A DNA stretch of 58,357 nt from Clostridia bacterium (GCA_029060025.1 JAIDUV010000021.1:1-58357); one strand, 5' to 3'. Shown: positions 8,902-18,212, counted from the stretch's first letter. The notes: generated by a model not told the origin, from the sequence alone. Translations and numbers: made by a program.

Positions 8902-8969
8902 TTTACTCCTTATTGCCACCTACTATAATAGCAGAGGTTTGATTCATTATGTATTATATTGAACATTGT

Positions 8970-10076
8970 TCAATTGATAAATTCTTCTATTGCTTCAAGC
9001 GTAAGCGGATATATTTCTCCGCCTTTTTGTTTTAAAAATTCATATTGAGCCAAGGCGCACTCTTTATAACCGTAATCCAACGATTTGGTTATGCAACTTC
9101 TCAAATATTCAACTTCGGGATACACTCTGCCAAGTTCTAACATATCGGCGCAAAAAATCAATTTTTGCAAATCATTCATAGATTTTTTGCCTGTGGTGTG
9201 GTATTTTATTGCCTCTAATACCTCTTTATCGTCAATTCCGTGTTGTTCCTTGGCAACCATTGCGCCCAAGAACTGATGCTCTATGGGCGTACCCACGCTA
9301 TCAGACGGCACGCCATCTGTCGAATGAGGAAAATGACACAATGCTTTTGCGCAATCGTGAAATAGCCCCGCCAGCAACACTTTGTCATAATCTAAACCTA
9401 AATCTAACGTATAATTGAGCCACAAGGCGTATTTTGCAGTCCTTGAACAATGTTCAAAAGTATTTTGCGGTATATTATTTTTAAGATTTGATATTTTATC
9501 TCTATACTTGACGTACAGTCCGTTGCGCTTGATATAATCCGCAACTTGAGGACAAAGATTGTCATACTCGCCTAATATCGCATTGTATCTGATAAGCGTA
9601 GAACTTACGTCCTCGGGATGATAGTCGCATACTACGATATCTGCGCCTTGTTCGCGCCAATATGCAAGCGCTTGATCAAACTTATCGCTTTGACCTCTGG
9701 TGAATACGTAAAGCCGACATATCTTGATTATCTCTTGCGGATTCTTCCAAGTTGCAAAATCTTCCAGACTGTCTCCGCCTATGACGAAAGCAATATCTCC
9801 GTATATTTTTTTTAACTTTGGCAGGACTTCGCAAGTATAATGCTTGCCGTCATCCTTGCTCTCCAAGTCGCATATCTCGATTCTATCTACGCCGTCTAAA
9901 GCAAGTTCTATCATCTCAACGCGTTGAGAAAACGACGTGTCGCATCTCTTGTGCGGCGGATTTGCCGACGGCAATATCACAACTCCGTCAAAGCCGTCTA
10001 TAGTAAGCAAATGCTTAATCATACTGACGTGTTGGTTATGAATAGGATTAAAGGCTCCGCCAAAGATTATCTTCAT
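8970..10076 (-). CDS. nadD: NadD-YqeK fusion: nicotinate-nucleotide adenylyltransferase plus HD phosphohydrolase
   Basis: 368 residues in two domains. Residues 1-190 are NadD (NAD synthesis, NaMN to NaAD): GGAFNPIHNQH at 6-16 and VSSTLIR at 157-163. Residues 195-368 are a YqeK HD-domain protein, a family that symmetrically cleaves Ap4A: EHCSR (H209), FHDCAK (HD 240-241), EHQFLGA (H267) and the C-terminal CADMLE. In most Firmicutes nadD, yqeK and rsfS are adjacent separate genes; here the first two are one open frame and rsfS follows. Divergent from the membrane protein gene at 10185. Confidence 0.93.
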   Translation of the reverse strand: MKIIFGGAFNPIHNQHVSMIKHLLTIDGFDGVVILPSANPPHKRCDTSFSQRVEMIELALDGVDRIEICDLESKDDGKHYTCEVLPKLKKIYGDIAFVIGGDSLEDFATWKNPQEIIKICRLYVFTRGQSDKFDQALAYWREQGADIVVCDYHPEDVSSTLIRYNAILGEYDNLCPQVADYIKRNGLYVKYRDKISNLKNNIPQNTFEHCSRTAKYALWLNYTLDLGLDYDKVLLAGLFHDCAKALCHFPHSTDGVPSDSVGTPIEHQFLGAMVAKEQHGIDDKEVLEAIKYHTTGKKSMNDLQKLIFCADMLELGRVYPEVEYLRSCITKSLDYGYKECALAQYEFLKQKGGEIYPLTLEAIEEFIN

Positions 10077-10184
10077 AAATACCTCGTATTTATTTTACAC
10101 AATAATAAAAAATTTAGCAACAAGATACAAGACTTTGGGATATATTTAGGTATATTAAAATTGTTTTTGGACAATAAACAAAAT

Positions 10185-10925
10185 ATGGCAATTATATTAG
10201 ATTTAATCCTGCTGACGTTGACAGTCTTCGTCACAGCATACATAGGCGCATACTTCTTACCGCTCAATTTGCCGCTCAGACTTATATTGAGCGCGCTTAT
10301 TTCCATAGTCGCGGTCTCTGCTATACGAAGAGCATTTTTTAAGCCTCGTAATAACAAAATGAGTTATCGCAAATACGTGACTTATCTGATATGGCAAGGC
10401 GAAGATTACGCAAAAGATATCATTGCAAAACTTTGCGAAGATAAAAAACAATTTCAAGATATGGGCGAATATATACTTATCGACAATACTCCGGTATTTC
10501 TTTGGACAAAGTACGGCGCCATTTCCGCCGATACGATGGTAAGATATTACAGGATTTGCAAAAAGAACGGCATTCAAAAGGCTTACATCCTCACGACCAA
10601 CGGTGATAAAAAAACCACGGCTTTTATAAAAAACTTCGGTGACGTAATGCTCGTCTATTCCAACTTTAGACAGATTTACAACGCCGTCAAAAAAACCGAC
10701 TTACTCCCTCAAGACAGCAAAACTAAAATACCTGCTAAACAAATGCTGTCAATGATTATTCAAACGGCTTTTACTCGCAAAAACGGCTTTAGATTTATAG
10801 GCGTAAGCCTGCTGCTGCTTTTGATAAGTTTTGTTACGCCTTTTGCCAACTATTATATCGCAATAGCAAGCATAAACCTTGCTTTGGCAATAGCCTGTAT
10901 GGCAGTGAGTTTGAAAAATAGTTGA
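10185..10925 (+). CDS. Membrane protein with possible restriction-endonuclease-like soluble domain
   Basis: 246 residues from the ATG at 10185; the open frame extends upstream but that part runs antisense to nadD. Two hydrophobic segments at the N-terminus (about 5-50), a soluble middle of about 120 residues, then two C-terminal segments (about 195-243). The soluble part has strands YILIDNTPVFLWTKYG and KAYILTTNGDKKTTAFIKNFG followed by a helix, reminiscent of degenerate Mrr-like folds anchored to membranes. No complete PD-(D/E)XK site is evident. Ribosome binding site weak. Function unknown. Confidence 0.7.
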   Translation: MAIILDLILLTLTVFVTAYIGAYFLPLNLPLRLILSALISIVAVSAIRRAFFKPRNNKMSYRKYVTYLIWQGEDYAKDIIAKLCEDKKQFQDMGEYILIDNTPVFLWTKYGAISADTMVRYYRICKKNGIQKAYILTTNGDKKTTAFIKNFGDVMLVYSNFRQIYNAVKKTDLLPQDSKTKIPAKQMLSMIIQTAFTRKNGFRFIGVSLLLLLISFVTPFANYYIAIASINLALAIACMAVSLKNS

Positions 10926-10934
10926 TAACAAATT

Positions 10935-11537
10935 TTATAATGAAAGATTTAAAAATACACCTCGCATAAACTCAACAAACAGAAATACAGTTAAGCCAAG
11001 CATAGTTCGACACAATATCTTATTTGCCTTTACGTCGTCTTGTTTTGATTTTTTAACAAGCAATGCCACTGACATTATAATAATTCCTACAAGCATCGCA
11101 ATTACAAATGTGACAGTGCAGGTACTAAATCTTATCAAATCCAAATTATCATCCGTTGCCCAAGAGTTTTGAGGATGAGATAGATCTCTATATTTCTCAA
11201 ACTGCATAATGAGCGGATAAATCCGAAGCGTGTTGACATCCGTGCTTGCACCAAAAAATGCGTTGGCTCCAAACTTAAAAAAATCAACCGCTATCGCGAA
11301 AAATATAACACTGCAAACCAGCATAGGAAATATACCAATTTTTTTGTATTGGGTTGCATATACTATTGCCAATACAAACAAACATACTGCCGACACTATT
11401 CTGCCTGTCGCATAGTAATAAGTGTATCTGACACACCAAGAGACTATCATTTCGCTTATACAATATAGCATAAAGGCAATAATTACGACGCTTGAGCAGA
11501 TTATTCCTTTTTTGAATTTCTCATTGACACGCTCCAT
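10935..11537 (-). CDS. Hypothetical multi-pass membrane protein
   Basis: 200 residues with five hydrophobic segments (about 12-34, 45-63, 69-88, 140-162, 176-196) and a soluble loop of about 45 residues between the third and fourth. No motif that I recognise. The start has GAGGTG four bases upstream. Convergent with the preceding plus-strand gene, whose end is only 9 bases away, and 50 bases downstream of the sensor kinase end, so it is not obviously part of that operon. Confidence 0.7.
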   Translation of the reverse strand: MERVNEKFKKGIICSSVVIIAFMLYCISEMIVSWCVRYTYYYATGRIVSAVCLFVLAIVYATQYKKIGIFPMLVCSVIFFAIAVDFFKFGANAFFGASTDVNTLRIYPLIMQFEKYRDLSHPQNSWATDDNLDLIRFSTCTVTFVIAMLVGIIIMSVALLVKKSKQDDVKANKILCRTMLGLTVFLFVEFMRGVFLNLSL

Positions 11538-11588
11538 TTATCACCTCAATGCAATACAATATGCGTTTATATTACTAAACAGTAACCT

Positions 11589-12635
11589 TTAGATTGGAAT
11601 ATGCACGGTAAAAGCAGTACCTACCCCTTCTTTGCTTTCGACCTCTATAAGGCAATGAGAATTGTCGAGTATCTTCTTGACAAGCGCAAGACCAAGTCCA
11701 TTGCCCTCTTTTGCGCGCGACGCGTCACCTTGATAGAACTTCTCAAAGATATGGCTCTTGACTTCGTCACTCATACCTATGCCATTGTCGCGAATGGTAA
11801 AAATTGCTTCGTCGTCATACTTTTTGAGCATAATATTGATAACACCTTCGTTATCCGTAAACTTAATAGCGTTGGAAATTAGGTTCTGCCATACCTGTCC
11901 AAAGAGCGCTTCGTCGTAGAAAATTGTCACTTCGTCAAGGTCGATATTGAGATTGATATCCTTTTCCGTCCACTTGTTTTCCAATACAATGATTGCCTGG
12001 CGAATTTGCTCGTCAAGACGGAAGTCGTTGGGCTGAAGTATCGCGTGATTTTCCAACTTACTCAATCTCAAAATATTGGACGTGAGCGTCGTCAAATCGG
12101 ATACCGCGTCAATAATATCGTCGCAATACTCGTCTACCTGCGCTTTGTCAGCGCAATTCTTGATGAGTTCGGCGTGTCCCTTGATATTGGCAAGCGGCGT
12201 CTTAAACTCGTGAGACACGTTGCTGACAAAATCGCTCTTGAGAGTCTTGTTCTTGTTAAGTTCGTTGACCATTACGTTGAAATGGTGCGTGAGCATAGCC
12301 ATTTCATTAGTCTTTATCTCACCGTTTTTCTTGGTCTTTTCTTTGAGTTGGACGGAAAAATCACCGTGCGCAACTCTATTGGTCACGTCAAGCAAATCTT
12401 TGATGGGATTGAAAAAATACATATTGACAATGATAGATAGCACTATACCCACAATTATACTTGCAACGCCGGCAACGATTATCGTCCACCAACTGTCGTC
12501 TATCTCAACTTGAAGATGCTCAAGTATATAATATGCACCCGAAAAAATACCCGACGCAGTCAAGATGGATATAAAACTTGCCAAACTCAATTTGACAAGC
12601 AAAGGCGTGTTGTTTTTCTTTTTTTCTTTGCTCAT
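11589..12635 (-). CDS. Sensor histidine kinase
   Basis: 348 residues: two transmembrane segments (about 12-36 and 49-72) with only about a dozen residues between them, a HAMP linker (about 72-130), HisKA with phospho-acceptor H142 in SHEFKTPLAN, then HATPase with N box NLISNAIKFT, G1 DNGIGM and G2 GNGLGLAL. The very short external loop is typical of kinases that sense within the membrane or through partner proteins, such as envelope-stress or peptide-responsive kinases. Starts 8 bases after the response regulator stop. Confidence 0.95.
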   Translation of the reverse strand: MSKEKKKNNTPLLVKLSLASFISILTASGIFSGAYYILEHLQVEIDDSWWTIIVAGVASIIVGIVLSIIVNMYFFNPIKDLLDVTNRVAHGDFSVQLKEKTKKNGEIKTNEMAMLTHHFNVMVNELNKNKTLKSDFVSNVSHEFKTPLANIKGHAELIKNCADKAQVDEYCDDIIDAVSDLTTLTSNILRLSKLENHAILQPNDFRLDEQIRQAIIVLENKWTEKDINLNIDLDEVTIFYDEALFGQVWQNLISNAIKFTDNEGVINIMLKKYDDEAIFTIRDNGIGMSDEVKSHIFEKFYQGDASRAKEGNGLGLALVKKILDNSHCLIEVESKEGVGTAFTVHIPI

Positions 12636-12643
12636 ATTTGCCC

Positions 12644-13321
12644 CTATTTCTGCTTTTTGATGGCTTTGTAGCCAAGTCCTCTAATCGTGACAATCTCAAA
12701 GTCCTCGCTTGACTTGAACTTGTCTCTTATCCTCGTGATATGCACGTCGACGGTACGCTCGACGGTATCGCTGTTTGCGCCCCAAAACTCCTCCATAAGT
12801 TGACTTCTCGTAAAAATCTTGCCGGGATATGAAAGAAGTTTGTACAAGATATAGAACTCTTTTTGAGGTAATTCTATTTCGCCGTCGGGAAGTTGAGCGG
12901 TAAGCGAGTCGTATATCAACGTCGTGTTGCCGACTACCAACTTTCTCTCGCTGACGATTTGCGAACGGCGCAATAGCGCGCCTATCTTGAGAGCAAGTTC
13001 TTCGACATCAATAGGCTTGACAACGTAGTCGTCAATGCCCAAAGCATACCCACGCTTCTTGGCGTCAAAGTCGTCTATCGCAGTCATAAACATAATCGGC
13101 ACGTTTGAATTTATCTTTCTTATATTCTCCGCCAGTTGATAGCCGTCCGCAACAGGCATCATTATGTCGGAGATTATCAAATCATAATGTTTTTCGCAAA
13201 ACATCTCGTAAGCGCTCTGACCGTCGAGCGCCATATCCGCTCTATAGCCGCTATTCTCAAGCACGGCGCGCACGAGTTTGTTGAGTTTTATATCGTCTTC
13301 TGCGACAAGTATATTTATCAC
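12644..13321 (-). CDS. OmpR-family response regulator
   Basis: 225 residues. Receiver domain with acidic pocket EDD (8-10), phospho-acceptor D52 in SDIMMP, T80 and K102 in VVKP. C-terminal winged-helix DNA-binding domain (about 125-222) ends with VDVHITRIRDKF and TIRGLGYK. The start is GTG with GAGGTG upstream. It is first in the two-gene operon with the kinase; promoter and a dyad lie directly upstream. Confidence 0.95.
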   Translation of the reverse strand: MINILVAEDDIKLNKLVRAVLENSGYRADMALDGQSAYEMFCEKHYDLIISDIMMPVADGYQLAENIRKINSNVPIMFMTAIDDFDAKKRGYALGIDDYVVKPIDVEELALKIGALLRRSQIVSERKLVVGNTTLIYDSLTAQLPDGEIELPQKEFYILYKLLSYPGKIFTRSQLMEEFWGANSDTVERTVDVHITRIRDKFKSSEDFEIVTIRGLGYKAIKKQK

Positions 13322-13341
13322 AAAATCACCTCAAATAAATT

Positions 13342-13382
13342 AGTTGCGTAATAATTATACCACGCAACTAAAATAAAGTAAA
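13342..13382 (-). promoter_or_regulatory. Promoter and dyad upstream of the two-component operon
   Basis: Minus-strand TTTACT (13377-13382), 17 bases, TATAAT (13354-13359). An 8-bp inverted repeat AGTTGCGT/ACGCAACT (13342-13349 and 13362-13369) encloses the -10 box, so a bound protein would block the promoter; autoregulation by the response regulator is a plausible but untested reading. Confidence 0.65.
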
Positions 13383-13430
13383 TAGTAATTTTGTCAAAGA
13401 TACTCGAGCCTTTGCTACGTTTGGCGCAAA

Positions 13431-13970
13431 TCAAACATTGAGACCGTATTGATACGCCTGCTCAACTGCCGGCGTCCCCTTGATTTCGCCTTTTTCGTAT
13501 ACGCCGGTTCCGTATACAACGCCAATTTCTTTGGCACCCTCAACGCAATCGGCATAGCCGCGGAAACATTCTAGCGTGGCGCGCATTGACTCTTTTGTAT
13601 CGTCGGCGGCAGTCATTATGTAATAAAACTCTTTATCTCTCACCTCAAGCCATCTGGCAACCGTGCGGTCTATCAAGGCTTTTAACTGCGCGTCAATTGA
13701 ATAGAAATAAACTGGACTGCTCAACACGATTACGTCTGCGTCTATCATTTTTTGCAAAACGTCCGCCATATCGTCTTTGATGACACACTTTCCGCCCGAC
13801 TGACGGCAATAATAACAAGCCTTGCAATATCCGATATTCTTTTCCGCAACGCGTATCTTCTCCACGTCGTTGCCGCTCTCTATTGCGCCTTTCATAAACG
13901 CATCGCACAGCAAGTCGGAATTTCCGCCCTTTCGGGGACTTCCCGATAAAATCAAAACTTTTTTACCCAT
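13431..13970 (-). CDS. NADPH-dependent FMN reductase / flavodoxin-family protein
   Basis: 179 residues. FMN-binding loop LSGSPRKGGNSDLL at the N-terminus, SSPVYFYSIDAQLKALIDR for the second flavin contact. CKACYYCRQSGGKC at about 50-63 resembles the cysteine motif of iron-sulfur flavoproteins, but the spacing is that of the common gut NAD(P)H-dependent oxidoreductases. Last gene of the redox operon, 43 bases after the flavodoxin lipoprotein. Substrate unknown. Confidence 0.85.
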   Translation of the reverse strand: MGKKVLILSGSPRKGGNSDLLCDAFMKGAIESGNDVEKIRVAEKNIGYCKACYYCRQSGGKCVIKDDMADVLQKMIDADVIVLSSPVYFYSIDAQLKALIDRTVARWLEVRDKEFYYIMTAADDTKESMRATLECFRGYADCVEGAKEIGVVYGTGVYEKGEIKGTPAVEQAYQYGLNV

Positions 13971-14013
13971 AATATCTTACTCCTTAGTAATATCAATTAT
14001 ATTTTATATACCA

Positions 14014-14661
14014 TTATGCAATCAAGCCGTTGCCGCGTAAGTACGTAGCAATAACACTCGTGCTCTTCGTACCCAATCCGCCATTCACTACAGGTCTGCC
14101 ATTCTTGCCCGCGCAAGTCGCGACAAATTCAAAAGACTGATTAAATTGCGCGCTGTCCATTGACGCAGACTGCGTGATGGGATAGATATTTACGCCGCTT
14201 AAATCGTAAGTCTCCAAAAACGTGCCTACCACCATTGGCGCAGTATGCCACCATATTGGATACATCAAGATAATAGTATCATATACTGCCATCTGCTGTG
14301 CGGAAAGCAAATTCTTCAAAGGAGGACGAGCATTGTTGTCGGCTTCGTCTTTGGCTTCTCCGTACGCAACCGTCGTATAATCGTCACTGTAAGGCGTCTC
14401 TCGCTCAATCTTATACAATGCTGCGCTTGGTATCTGCTCTTTGACGAACTCCGCAAGGCGCGTAGTCGTGCCAGACCAGGAAAAATACGCGATAAGGACG
14501 TTGCTATCAGTATTATCATTGCCGTTATCAGGCTTTCCAGATTCCAATCGATCGTCAGAAGGCGGATTTTCTCCGCCTTGATTATTATCGCAAGCAACTG
14601 CCGTCAACGTCAATATTACTGCCATCAATATGCAAATAAAATACTTATAAAACTTTTTCAT
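14014..14661 (-). CDS. Flavodoxin-domain lipoprotein
   Basis: 215 residues. Signal peptide with lipobox LTAVAC (Cys about residue 24), a 25-residue Asn/Asp-rich linker, then a flavodoxin fold: VLIAYFSWSGTTTRLAEFV (FMN phosphate loop) and MYPIWWHTAPMVVGTFLE (isoalloxazine-facing loop). It should be tethered outside the membrane, implying an extracytoplasmic flavin electron carrier or reductase. Lies 19 bases after the aldo/keto reductase gene and ahead of the cytoplasmic FMN reductase. Confidence 0.88.
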   Translation of the reverse strand: MKKFYKYFICILMAVILTLTAVACDNNQGGENPPSDDRLESGKPDNGNDNTDSNVLIAYFSWSGTTTRLAEFVKEQIPSAALYKIERETPYSDDYTTVAYGEAKDEADNNARPPLKNLLSAQQMAVYDTIILMYPIWWHTAPMVVGTFLETYDLSGVNIYPITQSASMDSAQFNQSFEFVATCAGKNGRPVVNGGLGTKSTSVIATYLRGNGLIA

Positions 14662-14680
14662 ATTTTTCTCCGCCTACTGA

Positions 14681-15568
14681 TTACCAATTCTTCTTTTCTT
14701 TTTTGTGGTCGTTGTTGCTCTTACGCTCTTCGACCATCTTGACAAACCACTCGACCATATTTGGGTCGGTATGCGAAAAGAATGAACTCTGCATTTTGTC
14801 AAGACTTGCCATCACCGCCATATCTTCGTCGGAAAGCGCAAAGTCGAAGACGTCAAAATTTTGCTCCATTCTTTCGATATGCGTAGACTTGGGAATAACG
14901 ACGATACCGCGTTGAATCTCCCAACGCAATATTACCTGTGCGACAGACTTGTCATACTTCTGGGCTATCTTTGCGATAGTCTCATTGGTAAACAAGCCGC
15001 CTCTGCCTTCGCCGAACGGCGCCCACGCTTCTATCTGCACGCCGTATTTCTTCATCCACTCTTGCGCTTCTATCTGCTGATTGAAAGGATGAGTCTCCAC
15101 TTGATTTACCATTGGTCTTATACGCGAAAAACTGCATATATCTACCATTCTGTCGGGATAAAAATTGGATATACCTATAGCGCGAATTTTGCCCTCGGCA
15201 TACATATCTTCAAGCGCGCGCCAAGCGCCGTAATAATCACCGAAAGGCTGATGCAACAATACCAGGTCGATATAATCGCATTTCAACTTTTGCATTGAAC
15301 GATAGACTGACTCTTTAGTCGTCTCGTAGCCGTAATGCTCTACCCATACTTTTGTCGTAATAAACAACTCTTCGCGCGGTATGCCAGACTTGACAATCGC
15401 ATTGCCTACTTCTTCTTCGTTGAAATAACTCTGCGCCGTGTCTATATGTCTATAGCCGACCTTCAACGCGTCGAGAACGCATCTCTCACATTCGTCTTTG
15501 CTCACTTGATACACTCCGTATCCGAGTTGCGGCATTTTTACGCCGTTGTGTAACGTCAAATATTCCAT
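14681..15568 (-). CDS. Aldo/keto reductase
   Basis: 295 residues, the size of AKR5-type 2,5-diketo-D-gluconate reductase-like enzymes. The full catalytic tetrad is visible: D43 and Y48 in HIDTAQSYFNEEEVG, K73 in ITTKVW and H106 in LVLLHQP. NADPH-binding PKSTHIERMEQNFDVFDF is near the C-terminus. The ATG at 15568 has GGAGGAG six bases upstream; the longer frame is unsupported. Part of the LysR-SDR-CMD/cupin-AKR-flavodoxin series. Substrate unknown. Confidence 0.93.
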   Translation of the reverse strand: MEYLTLHNGVKMPQLGYGVYQVSKDECERCVLDALKVGYRHIDTAQSYFNEEEVGNAIVKSGIPREELFITTKVWVEHYGYETTKESVYRSMQKLKCDYIDLVLLHQPFGDYYGAWRALEDMYAEGKIRAIGISNFYPDRMVDICSFSRIRPMVNQVETHPFNQQIEAQEWMKKYGVQIEAWAPFGEGRGGLFTNETIAKIAQKYDKSVAQVILRWEIQRGIVVIPKSTHIERMEQNFDVFDFALSDEDMAVMASLDKMQSSFFSHTDPNMVEWFVKMVEERKSNNDHKKEKKNW

Positions 15569-15693
15569 TGATAACTCCTCCAAAATATTTTTAACGATAT
15601 CAGTATAACACCGCATAAGTCAAAATGGAATTTCAACTTTGTTTATCGCATCAACTAAAAGTATATACAAAAACAAACGAGAATTTACGTCAA

Positions 15694-16461
15694 TTATTGT
15701 TTACCTACCGCTTTGTCGTAGTCTTCGTCAGACACACATTCAAGCCATTGCGTCTTCACATTTTCGGCGGGCACTTCTATCGCAAGGTGCGAAAACCAAC
15801 CGCCTTTCCCTGCGCCGTGCCAATGCTTGACACCTACAGGAATGTTGACTACGTCACCTGCTTGCATTTTGATTGCAGGTTTGCCCCATTCTTGATAATA
15901 ACCCTCTCCGCCTACGCATACGAGTATCTGTCCGCCGCCTTTCTCTGCCTCGTGGATATGCCAATTATTGCGACACTTAGGCTCGAAAGTCACGTTTGCG
16001 ATAAATACTTGGTCTTTTGATATGGGCGCAAGATAACTCTGTCCCTTAAAGTATTTTGCGTACGCGTCGTTGGGAGCGCCAATGGGGAAAAAGATAGAAT
16101 TTTGATATTCGTCTTTTGGGGTAAAAGCAGGCGTGTGTTCGTCCCATACCTCTTTTGCAAAATTGAACGTAGCCCAACCCTTTGGCCAACCTGCATAAAA
16201 TGCGGTATGCGTAATAGCCGCTGCGATTTCTTTTTTGGTAACTCCGTTGTTCTTTGCGTTTTGCAAATGATGCTTGAGCGAACTGTCGCAAATACCCTGC
16301 GACATAAGAGAAACGACGGTGATAATGCACCTTGTCTTTATGTCAATATCCGTGTTGTTCCAATTCTCACCGAATAAAATATCGTCATTGAAATGAGCAA
16401 AATCCGGCGCAAATTCGCCGAGCGCAGCCCTTCCTGCCGTCTGTACGATTTTCTTATCCAT
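15694..16461 (-). CDS. Carboxymuconolactone decarboxylase-like domain fused to cupin
   Basis: 255 residues. Residues 1-105 are a CMD/AhpD-like helical domain (GICDSSLKHHLQNAKNNGVTKKEI), residues about 130-245 a cupin with metal ligands in WHIHEAEKGGGQILV and NIPVGVKHWHGA. CMD-like domains act as peroxidases or thiol oxidoreductases and the C-x5-H arrangement here (C58 region) could be redox-active. Such CMD-cupin fusions are often found beside flavodoxin and aldo/keto reductase genes in gut bacteria. Strong AAAGGAGA ribosome binding site; 11 bases after the SDR gene. Confidence 0.9.
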   Translation of the reverse strand: MDKKIVQTAGRAALGEFAPDFAHFNDDILFGENWNNTDIDIKTRCIITVVSLMSQGICDSSLKHHLQNAKNNGVTKKEIAAAITHTAFYAGWPKGWATFNFAKEVWDEHTPAFTPKDEYQNSIFFPIGAPNDAYAKYFKGQSYLAPISKDQVFIANVTFEPKCRNNWHIHEAEKGGGQILVCVGGEGYYQEWGKPAIKMQAGDVVNIPVGVKHWHGAGKGGWFSHLAIEVPAENVKTQWLECVSDEDYDKAVGKQ

Positions 16462-16472
16462 AATATTCTCCT

Positions 16473-17303
16473 TTATTCGTTTGGTCTCAACTCTCCATAG
16501 TAATAAGAGGCAGTTGCTCCGCCGTCAATTAGAAAGTCTGCGCCAGTAATGAACGCGCCTTTATCACTCATCAAAAGTTCTGCCACGTTGGCAACTTCGT
16601 CTGCCGTGCCTGGACGGTGCGCAGGACACTTTGCAAACATATTCTTATAAAACTCTCCGCGCACGCCGTTGAACTCGTCTATCGCAAGCGGCGTAACAAT
16701 AATGCCGGGCGATATGGAATTTAGCCTTGCGCCACGCTCTCCCCATCTGACTGCTTCGTACATTACTCGTTTTTCATTACAGCGCTTTGCCATTTGATAA
16801 GCGTGCAAAGTATCGCGAATATTTTGAGGTTGCAATACGTCAAGTCCCAATAGATCTTCTGTGGGCGTCGTAGCAAGTTGTTCGTCTATATTATTACCTA
16901 AAGCAGGCATTCTGTGTCCCGACTGACTTGATATTGTCACACCAACGCCGCCGCGTTTTATTACTTTGCCTACTTCTTCCAAAAGTACTGCCGTACCATA
17001 TAAATCCACTTTTAAAATTGCCTCAATAGGCGCTTGGCTGGGAGATACTCCCGCGGCATTTACAAGATAGGCAATCTCGCCGTACTTCTTTCCTTCTGCT
17101 ATAAGTTTGATTATTGATTGGCGCGAAGAAATATCAGTCTCGACTGCAGTGCAGTCAAATCCGGCATCGTTCATAATTTTTGTTACGATTTGAGCATTTT
17201 CAAGTTTTTTGTCCCCAACGATTATCTTCTTTCCATAACCTATTCTGCGAACTATTGCCATACCTATTTGTCCTGCGCCAACAAGCAATACAACGTCTTT
17301 CAT
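16473..17303 (-). CDS. SDR-family oxidoreductase
   Basis: 276-residue short-chain dehydrogenase. Rossmann loop GAGQIGMA (9-16), NAAG at 82-85, catalytic S126, Y169 and K173 (YQMAK), and NSISPGIIVTPL after the active site. The glycine motif GAGQIG departs from the usual TGxxxGIG. The region around 130-165 is longer than usual and may shape the substrate pocket. Second gene of the LysR-led operon, 12 bases after lysR with GGAGGG. Substrate unknown. Confidence 0.9.
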   Translation of the reverse strand: MKDVVLLVGAGQIGMAIVRRIGYGKKIIVGDKKLENAQIVTKIMNDAGFDCTAVETDISSRQSIIKLIAEGKKYGEIAYLVNAAGVSPSQAPIEAILKVDLYGTAVLLEEVGKVIKRGGVGVTISSQSGHRMPALGNNIDEQLATTPTEDLLGLDVLQPQNIRDTLHAYQMAKRCNEKRVMYEAVRWGERGARLNSISPGIIVTPLAIDEFNGVRGEFYKNMFAKCPAHRPGTADEVANVAELLMSDKGAFITGADFLIDGGATASYYYGELRPNE

Positions 17304-17315
17304 TAGAGCCCTCCT

Positions 17316-18212
17316 TTATTTTCTGCCGATATTTATTGATTTTAAAATATTTATAAATTCTTTCACCTGCTTTGACGGCGTCGGAGAATACAATATCCCA
17401 AATGGAATACGATATTGCCAATTTGCTGGCACTATCTTGAGCAATGGATGCACGTCTTCCCAGCCATCAACAGTAATGATAGGCGTATTTTCCTGCGCCG
17501 CTTTGTTGAACGCCCCTAAATTAAACATATCAAAGTCTTTTACTTCAACGCCACTTGAAATCAAATCCTCGCGAAGTTCGTCAATATATTCATTCCAATC
17601 CTTGCGAATCAAATATACGCTCTTGCCCCTTAAGTCGTCTATGGATATTTCCGACTTGCCATAGAGAGAATGTGTAAGAGGTATTGCAAAAGATAGTTGT
17701 TTGTCATATAAATGCGCCGCTACGCAACCGCGCTCTTCCAAAAACTTATCGTCGTAAAGCCCTGCGACTACGTCGATATGCTTGCCGAGATTCTTAAGTA
17801 TCTCTACGGAATTTATAGGCGTATTGTCAAACGGTATGAGTTCTATCTTGAGGCGCGGATTGACCTTTTGAATCTCCGCCCACACATCAAGCAAAAACTT
17901 GGCGGGCGTCATTATCGACGTGCCAATGCGAATAGACTGCTCTTTGTCCTTATCTTCTATCTCTTGCGCCTTTTTGATAGCCTTGTCCGAATAATCGACT
18001 ATATACCTTGCATCCTGCAAAAAACTTTTGCCCGCCTCGGTAAGTTGCAAGCCGTGATTAGTACGCGCAAACAACGTAATACCCAGCCTTTCTTCCAGTG
18101 CGTTGATTTGTTTCATCACCGCCGTTGGCGTGATATACAAAGCGTCTGCAGCCTTTGTAAAACTGCCGTTCTCCGCCACTGATATAAACGTCGCAAGTTG
18201 TGAATTATACAT
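17316..18212 (-). CDS. LysR-family transcriptional regulator
   Basis: 298 residues. N-terminal winged helix: SQLATFISVAENGSFTKAADALYITPTAVMKQINALEERLG pattern, then a linker helix and a periplasmic-binding-like effector domain (about 90-298). It heads the operon of SDR, CMD-cupin, AKR and flavodoxin genes in the same direction, which is unusual since LysR genes are normally divergent from their targets. Start ATG at 18212 with GGAGGTG. Confidence 0.93.
   Translation of the reverse strand: MYNSQLATFISVAENGSFTKAADALYITPTAVMKQINALEERLGITLFARTNHGLQLTEAGKSFLQDARYIVDYSDKAIKKAQEIEDKDKEQSIRIGTSIMTPAKFLLDVWAEIQKVNPRLKIELIPFDNTPINSVEILKNLGKHIDVVAGLYDDKFLEERGCVAAHLYDKQLSFAIPLTHSLYGKSEISIDDLRGKSVYLIRKDWNEYIDELREDLISSGVEVKDFDMFNLGAFNKAAQENTPIITVDGWEDVHPLLKIVPANWQYRIPFGILYSPTPSKQVKEFINILKSINIGRK

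Noticed and set aside
9924-10184. N-terminal extension of the membrane protein at 10185
   Set aside because: This part runs antisense to nadD and encodes a basic, non-homologous peptide; the ATG at 10185 begins the hydrophobic part.
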